A stretch of 64,000 nt of DNA from Steinernema hermaphroditum. Lineage: Eukaryota; Nematoda; Chromadorea; Rhabditida; Steinernematidae. The stretch lies in NCBI GenBank assembly GCA_030435675.1, contig CM059624.1:768769-832768 (forward strand). Direction: 5' to 3'. Both the position numbers and the translations under genes were made by a program. Shown here piece after piece: positions 1 to 8,591 of the stretch (positions are counted from its first letter, which is position 1; each line of letters begins with the position of its first letter). The notes beneath the pieces were generated by a model. It ran no database searches. It was not told the DNA's origin and saw only the letters and a program-made list of their open reading frames with translations.

Positions 1-473
1 CTCTGAGGGAACTAAGGCTTCCTGTCTGGGCTGCGCCCATAGTGACAGTGTAGCGTGTCTAATTTTGCAGGAATTGACTTTACGTCTATGTCTACGTTTA
101 TGTCTATGCACATACTCCTGCGGGAAGCAGATGAACCAACTCACAGAAAATGCTAAGCCGTATTTCATTGCACTATCAGGCAAATCGTCACGGGAGTCGC
201 ATCACGCACAGAACGAACAAAACGAGGAAAATTATGGAAAGGGGGTCGAAGGATTAGTTACGCACGCCGTGGTGTCGTCTACGTCAGACAAGGCACAAGA
301 ATCTAAAATGCCATTGTTTGTGGCTCGTCTGCGGTCTCGCACACTGAGACAAATAGACAGTTGAATGGAAGCATCGACCGTGTCTCGGTTTGGGAGAGCT
401 TAGGCGAACAGAGAAACCACCGACCGACTGCTCGTTTTGTATTTATACCAAAGGTACTAATGACCCGTGACAC
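1..473. other. Left edge, no gene recognised
   Basis: I see no convincing coding exon. The only open stretch on the + strand (65-364) has low-information composition and no recognisable domain. The far end may belong to a gene lying outside the window. Confidence 0.4.
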
Positions 474-609
474 GACATAAGAGCGCCGGATTTAAGCGCG
501 CTTATGACGGCGCGCTTATGTCGCGGCGCGCTTATGACGGCGCGCTTATGACGGCGCGCTTATGACGGCGCGCTTATTTCGGCGCGCTTAAATCCGGCGC
601 TCTTATGTC
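474..609. repeat. Foldback element with internal 15-bp satellite
   Basis: Two 28-nt arms (474-501 and 582-609) are perfect inverted repeats of each other. Between them lie head-to-tail copies of a roughly 15-bp unit, GGCGCGCTTATGACG, with minor variants. The whole block could fold into a hairpin. It resembles a small foldback transposon or MITE whose interior has expanded as a minisatellite. No coding capacity. Confidence 0.8.
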
Positions 610-756
610 ATGACGCCCTAATGACCAATTGTTATGCATTTGCAGAAGTGTTCCAGTCAAGCTTTTATTACATGTAAACCCGGTCAAGTAAGCAGGAATC
701 TGACTCGGCTCCAGCGATGGGCGATTTCCAGTTGCATGCAAATAACTTCATTTCAT

Positions 757-1004
757 CTAATAGCCGTAGTATGGATAATTGTAGTAGTTGTAGTAACCCC
801 AGTTAGGAACGTCTGGTGTTGATCCGGGAGGACAAGGATAGTTGAGGCAGTATTGTCGTTTCACTCGAAACTGTCTAAAAATTACGTTTGTTGAGATCGT
901 CTGAGCATGCAATACCTTTCATGGAAGCCACTTAGCGCTCCGTCAACAATTAAGACAGTCACGACCAAAAGACTAATCGAAAAGACCGATCTGAGCCACT
1001 GCAT
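757..1004 (-). CDS. Small secreted Tyr/Pro-rich peptide precursor, copy 1
   Basis: Two exons on the minus strand, 1004-916 and 874-757, joined in phase across a 41-nt intron, encode 68 residues. Residues 1 to about 22 form a hydrophobic signal peptide, followed by a short ALSGF pro-segment. A dibasic VKR site releases a mature peptide that begins QYCLNYPCPPGSTPDVPNW and ends in a Tyr/Asn-rich tail. The mature peptide has two cysteines (C-x4-C) and an N-terminal Gln that could become pyroglutamate. Copies 2 and 3 share the same exon split (AG|A) and the same 19-residue core. A TATA box (1041-1046) lies about 36 nt before the start codon. The layout recalls nematode neuropeptide-like or antimicrobial peptide precursors, but I do not recognise this family and the function is unknown. 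Confidence 0.8.
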
Positions 1005-1038
1005 GATGACTTTTAGCGGAATTAATGTGTGAGCGCCC

Positions 1039-1046
1039 TATTTATA
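1039..1046 (-). promoter_or_regulatory. TATA box of peptide gene 1
   Basis: Read on the minus strand this is TATAAATA, ending 35 nt before the ATG at 1004. With normal TATA-to-start spacing the 5' leader would be only a few nucleotides, as for copies 2 and 3. Confidence 0.65.
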
Positions 1047-1146
1047 TGCTCCGGTCAGGGTGGTGATTCCCCGTATCTTCCACACGTGATTTGAGAAGGT
1101 TCGCAGTTTTGCAGCATTCTCTGCAAAAACAATCGTATTCCATTGT

Positions 1147-1177
1147 GATCTACAAATGTCCGAGAAACTGGTTTACG
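1147..1177 (-). promoter_or_regulatory. Shared heat-shock-like promoter element, copy 1
   Basis: On the coding strand this reads AAACCAGTTTCTCGGAC followed by ATTTGTAGATC. It closely matches elements upstream of the other two peptide genes, in the same orientation and about 142 nt before the ATG. The core resembles alternating TTC/GAA heat-shock-factor half-sites, though copy 1 has mismatches. The element is seen directly; HSF binding is inference. Confidence 0.6.
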
Positions 1178-1352
1178 ATGCGATAACAGAACGCTTACTA
1201 GAAGGGTGAAGATTACTTTTGATTGTCGCAGTGGGACCCAAAGGTTCATTTTTTCGCATAAGCGTGCCTTCGGAGCATGGGGCACTTCACTTCCTCAGGT
1301 CATCTATTTTCTGGGTTCTGACCTTCGCAGCCGTTCTATTTGCAGATTTCAC

Positions 1353-1381
1353 AAACCAGTTTCTCGAACGTTTGAAGATCG
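1353..1381 (+). promoter_or_regulatory. Shared heat-shock-like promoter element, copy 2
   Basis: Reads AAACCAGTTTCTCGAACG then TTTGAAGATC. It contains TTC-nn-GAA-nn-TTT, close to a heat-shock element. It lies 144 nt before the ATG of peptide gene 2, in the same relative orientation as copies 1 and 3. Confidence 0.65.
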
Positions 1382-1484
1382 CTGCTGAAGTGTGATTGTT
1401 TACACTTTAATCTATGAAACCAAAGAAGTGCCTCGAAGAAAGAGCGCCAAAAATCAGAAATCACAATCGCGATATTCGAAGATC

Positions 1485-1490
1485 TATAAA
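1485..1490 (+). promoter_or_regulatory. TATA box of peptide gene 2
   Basis: TATAAA 35 nt before the ATG at 1526, the same spacing as in the two sister genes. Confidence 0.65.
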
Positions 1491-1525
1491 TTAGGGCACT
1501 CGTGCATCATCCTCATTCATCACTG

Positions 1526-1811
1526 ATGCGGCTATTCCACTTCATTCTGCTCACTTTCGTCATTGTCCTATATTCCCTGAATGTTAATGCAGCTTTGAGC
1601 GGATTTACTGAGAGGTACGACTAGATTTTTTTTATACTATGGTGAGAAGAAGCTTTTTAGAGCAGTGCGTGTCAAGCGCCAATATTGTCTTAACTACCCT
1701 TGTCCACCTGGGTCGACCCCCGATGTGCCCAATTGGGGATATTACAATTATCACCATGACCGTCGCTATTACAATACGAGATACTATGCCGCTAGAGGTT
1801 ACAGAGGCTAG
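1526..1811 (+). CDS. Small secreted Tyr-rich peptide precursor, copy 2
   Basis: Exons 1526-1614 and 1661-1811 join in phase across a 46-nt intron and give 79 residues. There is a signal peptide over about residues 1-22, then ALSGF, then a VKR cleavage site. The mature peptide has the same QYCLNYPCPPGSTPDVPNW core as copies 1 and 3, followed by a longer tail rich in Tyr, Arg and His. It is divergently transcribed from copy 1; the 521-bp region between them holds both heat-shock-like elements and both TATA boxes. A possible poly(A) signal, AATAAA, lies near 1892. The family is not one I recognise; a defence or signalling peptide is inference from the architecture. Confidence 0.8.
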
Positions 1812-1967
1812 CAGCGTTGTATAAATAGACGCCTCACCCATGTCTGTAAATGAGCGAACTACCGTATACCCGGAAGCTTCCCCGTGCAATTGAATAAACA
1901 CTAGCATCACAAGATCCTACTCACCCGTGATTTATTTGACATCTTATCCTATGCGAGCATAGTGCGA

Positions 1968-2839
1968 TTACATATTGTTAGATAGATATAGTTTCTGATT
2001 AGTGACGGTACAATTGAAGCACTGATTCCTCTGATCATGATCGACATGTTCATGTTGCAAGAGGTGGGGATGTAGATAGTCCAGCTTGTAGCCGATGTCG
2101 AACAGCACCTTGTCGACGATTTTACGCTCTTCACAGAGCTGCAGGAGGCGCTTCTCGATGCCGAACAGGTGATCATCCTTCACATGCGGCGCCATTCTAC
2201 GGACACCATCCGCGAGACGAAGAGCGTATTCGAGATTTGTGCCGCTATGACCTCGGCTTTTAATGATCTAGAGCGAGAAGATAAGAACAGAGCTTGTCAA
2301 AGAAAACTCACATCATGAGCAATCTGATCGTCTTCGGACGGCTTATTTAGTGGATTGTCTTCGCCAATTGAAATGTAAACATTCAGGGGGAACGGAGGAG
2401 ATTTGTCATCTGGATGAAACATTACTTCGTCACAGCGATAGCCTGCACGCTCCCGGAAATCCAAATACTCCTTTGTTTGCTTCGTATGTTCCTCAGGAAC
2501 AAGATAGGCCATTCCCCACACGGAACTCTGAAAGAAAATGGCAGAAATCAGATGGTAAAAGAAACTTATCACATCAAAAGGACGGAAACAGAACGATAGC
2601 ATGTAATTCTTTTCTCGCTAACTCAACCCTCACAATCAATTCGTCGTCCGAATAGCAAAAATGCTTACTCCCTGCTGTGGAACAATAGTGACGACGCGAC
2701 CCGGCATCTCCGGAGTTCCACGGTGGTCGGGGCTCAACTGCCAGAAGCGCCGCGCGTATCCCTGCACTTCTCCGGACATCGTTTGATTGAATACGAAGTT
2801 GGTGTACCAGAGCAGTCAACCGTAGCCGAATATCCACAT
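1968..2839 (-). pseudogene. Gamma-glutamylcyclotransferase (ChaC-like) copy with in-frame TGA
   Basis: Exons 2839-2669, 2527-2312 and 2267-1968 keep frame and align along their length with the intact gene at 31542. Exon 1 (171 nt) and exon 2 (216 nt) have the same lengths as in that gene. The family degrades gamma-glutamyl compounds such as glutathione to 5-oxoproline. The N-terminal substrate-binding motif, FGYGSLLW in the intact gene, reads FGYG-stop-LLW here because of a TGA at the serine position (codon 8). No other disablement is visible and the C-terminus is diverged and longer. Best read as a young pseudogene or a sequencing error; read-through is possible but unsupported. Confidence 0.7.
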
Positions 2840-3489
2840 TAGCGAAGAACAAATCTGTAAAGGCAAAGATGACACATGTAGATTAAAGAATTGAATCACA
2901 TTCTGAACACATGAATATAAAAAGAATATGGCCACACAAAACACACAATCCACAATGTCTTGTCCCATGAGACTGATGACCTTCAGGGAAAGATAAATCA
3001 AGTAGTAGTATCACCGAAGTGACTCCTCATATGTATGATACGTTCTGGTAGTCTAATTCTTCCAAGAACTGTGACATTAACAGCAAACTCATGGAGTGGA
3101 GGCAGGGTAAACGACTCAACGACTAGCGCACTATGTGCCAGAACAAATTCTGGGTCTCACCACGCGGGGATTGCTCGCTTTTACGGAGTTCGAAAAAAGA
3201 CCGTATCCTCCGGATGATCGTTGCGGGACCCACATCCGCGTGCTTGTCGGTTCGGCTTCCTGGAGCTTTCAGTTGTATGTTTGTCTCATCTAAGCTTCAT
3301 AAAGAAGCGAGATAAATTGTGACAAAGTCATCAGCATAACTAACTAGACCTAAGCCTAAATCCACAAATGAACAAAGAAATCTTCGCTTCTTATTTTTTG
3401 GAGTTATGGCCAGAAAAACGAAACCTCATTCACACAATTTATTGTTGGTATGTTTATTGTACATCGATCTTGAAAGCAGCATAAGTTTT
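2840..3489. other. Intergenic, no gene seen
   Basis: Only short overlapping open frames without domain signatures. The right end is the 3' side of peptide gene 3, with AATAAA-like sequence on the minus strand near 3437. Confidence 0.4.
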
Positions 3490-3728
3490 TTAGCCGTAGT
3501 AGGGACGATTGTAGTAGTAACTCCAATTAGGCACATCAGGCGTTGATCCAGGAGGGCATGGATAGTTGAGGCAGTACTGTCTCTTGGCTCGATTTAATCT
3601 TAACGATAAATTAATTTTTGACTTAATGCAATAGCGCCAAACCTTCCAGAGAAGCCAGTCAGAGCCGCGTCGACATTTACAAGGAAAAGCGTCAGTGTAA
3701 TAAGGAAGAAGAAAGAGAAACACCGCAT
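3490..3728 (-). CDS. Small secreted Tyr-rich peptide precursor, copy 3
   Basis: Exons 3728-3643 and 3598-3490 join in phase across a 44-nt intron and give 64 residues. The signal peptide (about residues 1-22) is Phe/Leu-rich and is followed by ALTGF and an AKR cleavage site. The mature peptide has the same 19-residue core starting QYCLNY, with Ser in place of Gly just after it, then a short YYYNRPYYG tail. A TATA box (3764-3769) lies 35 nt before the start. Expression is probably shared with copies 1 and 2, given the common upstream element. Confidence 0.8.
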
Positions 3729-3763
3729 GATGATCGAATTGAATCGGGTTCCGATTGCCCCAA

Positions 3764-3769
3764 TTTATA
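3764..3769 (-). promoter_or_regulatory. TATA box of peptide gene 3
   Basis: TATAAA on the minus strand, 35 nt before the ATG at 3728. Confidence 0.6.
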
Positions 3770-3867
3770 TGCCGTTGTCGGCCGGCGATTTCTGATTTTT
3801 GACACCCGCTTTTCGAGAATCTTCGCGTATTTCGTACGCAAAATTGTAAACAGTTATAAATCAGTCG

Positions 3868-3899
3868 CGATCTTCAAATGTTCAAGAAACTGGTTTATG
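3868..3899 (-). promoter_or_regulatory. Shared heat-shock-like promoter element, copy 3
   Basis: On the coding strand this reads AAACCAGTTTCTTGAAC then ATTTGAAGATC, about 139 nt before the ATG. It carries a clean TTCttGAA half-site pair. Confidence 0.65.
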
Positions 3900-4271
3900 A
3901 CGAAACCGACGATGAGATGAGCTTTCCCAATAGGCGAATGGGGTTGTCAGCGAGGGCTGCATTATGCATGCATATTAAAAGCTCACTTTGTACATCCTTC
4001 ATACGTTTTTCTCGACATTCTATTTAAAGTTCGATCAATGCCGGACATCTCGAGATATTCTGTTTAAGTTTACTAATAATGCAGACATGATTTTTGATCT
4101 ATGACACTTTGATTCTCTCGGAGAAAAGTGTAAACCGTCATAATGACCTGCTTATTTTCAGTCGCTTGATCAACAGGTTTTAATAAGCGGGAGCTAGACA
4201 AAGACATTGATATGTCTGTAGTTTACATCCCATGCAAAACTATTGCATGATATTTCATGGACCAGGTGGCA

Positions 4272-5205
4272 CATCGAAAACCGTTTTCACAACACCTTCC
4301 CTTTCCAAAGACCCAAAATTAACTTTAAGGCTTTGTGAAGAAGACCTTGTTGTGGACAGCTAGGTGATAATCCGGGGATGTCGCCGACACGCAGCTGTCG
4401 CTAGGCATTCGACTGCATGCTGCAAAAATGAATGTCAAAAGAACGTTGTCGGCGATCTCTTTTTACTCCGCCAATCGATCATCAGCGCCAACTAGCGGAG
4501 CTTTGTGTTTTGACGTGTTTAATCACGTTTTCATGCATGTTTTATGAACAACCTGGATTTTATAAATCTTCGACGTGTTCGGGTCCTTTTTCATGTATCG
4601 ATTTGTACTCCCTGTATAGTTCAGAGCTCGAAAACCGTTTTCAAAACATCTTTTCTTTCCAAAGGCTCAAAGTTAACTTTAAGGCTTTGTGAAGAAGACC
4701 CTGTTGTGGACAGCTAGGTGATAATCCAGGGATGTGGCCGATACACATATGTCTGATGGACCTTTTATTCTCTAAAGCACTTTTAAAACAATTTAGACCA
4801 GACTTTTAGACTAAACCCAATGTCAGGGTTCATTCACCAATCGATCATAGGCGCCAGCTAGCGAAGTTTAATCATGTTTTCATGCATGTTTTATGAATAA
4901 CCTGGATTTTATAAATCTTCGACGTGTTCTTTTCGGTGGGTCCTTTTTCGTGCAACAATTTGCACTCCCTGTACTTCCTGTAGATCAAAGCTAAAGCGCT
5001 TGTTTAGCATTCGAGAGGACTGAGATTCGGATGCCCATGCCCCCAGAAATTTTACCTTTCTGCTAGTCAGATAGATTTTTATTTAGGCCGCACGGAATCT
5101 AGCAATTCTCGGTGATCTGTATTATGATACCTTTCATTCCCTGAAGCCGTCTTAGGCCAATTTATACCAGACTTTTAGAATAAACCCAATGTCAGGGTTA
5201 ATTTC
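4272..5205 (+). repeat. Diverged tandem repeat, unit about 355-368 bp
   Basis: Segments near 4272-4390 and 4625-4740 match (shared GAAAACCGTTTTC, GGACAGCTAGGTGATAATCC). Segments at 4471-4600 and 4837-4960 match (CCAATCGATCAT to CTTCGACGTGTTC). Segments at 4797-4830 and 5165-5198 match (ACTTTTAGA to CAATGTCAGGGTT). The offsets of 354, 366 and 368 bp point to two full units and part of a third. No coding potential. Confidence 0.7.
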
Positions 5206-7181
5206 TCCACCCCCAGAAAAATTGCTTTTCTTTCGCAGAAGTGCGTCATTTTCTTTTCTCGAGAAGCGAACGTCTTTTTTGTGCGACATTTTCCATTCTC
5301 ACCATTCTGCGAAATTCTTGTTTTTCCATTCAAAACGTCGCTTATCTATGCGGGAATGCCGCCTCTATTTCAGTCTGCGTTGCCTTTCCCCTCAAATCCC
5401 CTTATGCCCCTAATCATCTCAACGCGATCGACATCTTTCACGTTCATAAATACACTCTCCACATCTCTTTCCGCTTCCTCTCCCGATTTAATTAAACAGC
5501 GATTTTTATGGATTTGTTTGTGGCGCGCGCCTTACATTCCTTTTGATCATCGCTGCGCCTTCGTCACTGAACCTTTGTCCACCCGGCAGCCTATCATCGT
5601 CTCTCCACTGACGCTTGCTTGCATCACCGACGTAAATATAGGCTTATTTGAGTGCGGCGGCCCGTACACACGTCGCAGGAAGTGGAAAGTCGCCGTGTGG
5701 ACGACCAAGAGTTCATCTTCGTCTTCACCTCTAGTCGGGCGCTATGTTTAGCGCTTATCACATGACTTCGAAAAGGGCGTTTTCGCAGATCATCCATGCA
5801 CATCTTTGTCCACCATACACCCTATCTTCTCCGAAAAAGATCCCAAAATTTCGGAGGTGTCGACGACGAACAATAACATGTTTTCACAACGGCCCTGTCT
5901 CTCAATTCTCCGTGAGAATTTTGGGACAGTAGTCCTCTGTTTCCACTTCCTTCTTCCCATAAAACACGATTTCACCCTATTTTCCACACTCAAAGGTCGT
6001 TCCAATTAACGATTTCTATGAAGTGTCAACAACAGAACTATGTATCACTCTTTCAATTCCAAAGTCAAGTTCAGCAAAACGAATTTCTGGTCTATTAAAA
6101 ATCGGCTACTTATTTAATGAGAGCTGTTAATACGCAGAAATTTCTATCATAAAAATATATCTATTTTATGTTATCATCTGCAAAATATATCTAAAGTATA
6201 TTAACGATTCTCCAGCAATATGTAGGTCTAAGAATAAGCCCCGTCTTTCGCGTACTTCACTCCCGGAAGTTCCTTTTTTGCACTAATCGCTAATGGATCC
6301 GACACCGTCACACTTTGGATCGGGAAAACAGATATATATGTATGTTGAGGACGGATTGAGGATATGCGTCTCAAGAGCTAAAGTGTGCCAATCTAAGAAG
6401 CAAGCTCCTGCGAGCAAGTGTTCTATTTTTTGAAGATTCAGCTGTAGGTGTGTGTGAACTAACTACGTTGTCGCAACCAGTCATCGACGACCATTTTTCT
6501 CCCCAATTCTGCATAACGCTATCTATTGTCTATAAGATCTGTCTGAACAACCATCAACGGAACCTTCTGGAACATCGTTTACGGTCTAGACAGGACCGTG
6601 AACGGCCGTTGCAGACACATTGTCTGGGCACTTGTGTGTACGCCACCTGCGGGACGGTACAGTAGGCGTGCGTGTGAACTGACCACAGTTCAATGATGGG
6701 CATCGAGTCTGAAATCCGAATGAGTACGAGGCAGAGTCGCGAGTCCGGAGCCAACGAGTCCTGAAACGAGTCCAACAACGAGTTGGACTAGTTGCTGGAC
6801 TCGTTTCCCATCACTGCCGCAACTCCCAGATGGTAAATGGGCACCAATGAAGTTTACGCTTAATATTAGTATTTAACGTAAGACAGTTTTCTGGGAACTG
6901 CTGGTTTATAACTAGTCGCAGATCGTTTACACCGGGAACCAACTTGTGTCTTTCATAACCTCCATCGCTCCCTTTATGTTTCGAGTCACTTTCCCATATT
7001 ATACAGAGCTTTGAGATAATTCTATTTTTTGGGCTACAGATAAAAAAAAAAACATTTTTTTCCAGTTACCCCCAGAGGTTGCATTCCTTCAGATTTCAAG
7101 GTGAGCCGTTGAAGGGGTCTTCGAATACTCTCTCTTTTCCATCGACTACTTCGAAGTGATAATTGGTTCCCACAGCCCGTG
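5206..7181. other. Intergenic, no gene recognised
   Basis: The open stretch at 5281-5751 is composition-driven and lacks domain or splice support. A GAGTCC-rich hairpin-like tract lies near 6715-6800. Nothing else is recognisable. Confidence 0.4.
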
Positions 7182-7316
7182 CTACCGTAAGAATTTATCC
7201 TTTGTTCGCCGAGGGCTGAGAATGTGAATCACCACAAAAATAAGGAGCACAGCTGCCATAAAGGGGCGGTTGTCGAGCAGTGTGTCGCAATTTGAGTAAA
7301 GTGAGGAGCGCAGCAT
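7182..7316 (-). CDS. Possible 44-residue single-pass membrane micropeptide
   Basis: ATG at 7316 to TAG at 7182. The peptide has a polar N-terminus, one clear hydrophobic span (FMAAVLLIFVVIHIL, about residues 19-33) and a basic tail (SPRRTKDKF). This is the topology of many small mitochondrial or ER micropeptides. The frame is also open upstream. No homology is recognised and it could be chance. Confidence 0.25.
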   Translation of the reverse strand: MLRSSLYSNCDTLLDNRPFMAAVLLIFVVIHILSPRRTKDKFLR

Positions 7317-8591
7317 GTGGACGTTCAAGAAGAAAAGAGGTAAGGATCTTGATTTGACACAAAAGCTCAAAGCTAAGTTGCCCACTTTGGTGTGTACACG
7401 GTAAATTAGGACATAACAGTTACGGTAGTTATTCCATCGAATTTGTGAATTTCACTATTTGTAGCACATAGCATTGATGCAAGAATGTACAAAACGTTGT
7501 CGATTCACTACGTATTTTGAGTTCGGTTTTAGCTCCTAAACGTCAATACCCTTGGAGAAAGGGAAGAAATGAAAACCTTTTTCTATGATCATTCCACCTC
7601 TGTAATTAGCAATAAGGTTTCACTTGTTTCTCACCGAACCACCCGCCTCTAACTGTAATTAGCTATCTTGCGTTTCTTGTTAACTGTCGGTTGTTTCCAG
7701 CACTTTATTACCGAACTATTCTTTTGATTATGCTGATTCAACTTCTTCGAAATTTTAAACCTCGATCTTTCAGAGGAAGACTGGCAAAAACATAACAAAT
7801 TCATGATAATTGTGATTGTGTCTTGGGCACAATTAAGTCGCGACTCCAATCAGATTGTCAGACATGTTGTTGTCTTTCGCAATTATTTTTGTTATTTAGA
7901 TTTCACAAAATAGCCGTGAAGGCAATTGACTTCGCATCTGCGACCTTTCCTGTTATGTTCCACAGCAAACTTCCGCCTTTACGTAGCTTCGATGACCAAT
8001 TTTGACCTCCTTCTGTCATTTGTAACATCCGCATTCGGTCAATTCATCCTAAAAGTATCCCTTCAAGAAGCCCCAGTCACTTGACAAGTGCAATAACTGG
8101 GCATGACTAGAGCTTCTCAATCAGAAGCGCTTCGGCATGTGGTGATAGTGCCTTCAAAAAATAATTTTCTGTGTCACCTGCCTCCATAGAATTTTTTAGT
8201 AATTACGCATCGACGTTGAAAACAGCGCAATCCTCGGCGCGATGTTTTCGACGCGTTTCCTACCGTAAACGCTCACCTGAATTGACACGTGACTCAGACG
8301 CGTTCATCCCCTATTCTTCCCTTTTCGATCCTTTGTTATCGCTCTGTTTTGACGTACACCGCTTCAACGGCGGCGATTCCATTTGCGGTATCTTAAGCCG
8401 TTCGGTGGGCGCACGGCTATGCTGACGTTGTCGCAATCAGCAGCTTTTCGCATCAAAGACCAAAGTATTGTTTGCCGACGAAGAAGTTCGTATTATGCAA
8501 CCACACGTGTGCCGCAAAAGCCATTTGTTTAATTAACCCATGGGCACGGCCCCTCATTTTAGGCCAGTCGCAGAAATCGCAACCTACTGCC
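7317..8591. other. Intergenic / upstream of RBR-like gene
   Basis: No supported exon. The right end may hold the 5' leader of the gene starting at 8592; an acceptor-like GTCGCAG lies just before that ATG. Confidence 0.4.

Noticed and set aside
5281..5751. 156-residue open frame on the + strand
   Set aside because: Composition-driven (Ser/Pro/Phe-rich), overlapped by open frames in other phases, with no domain, signal peptide or splice logic.
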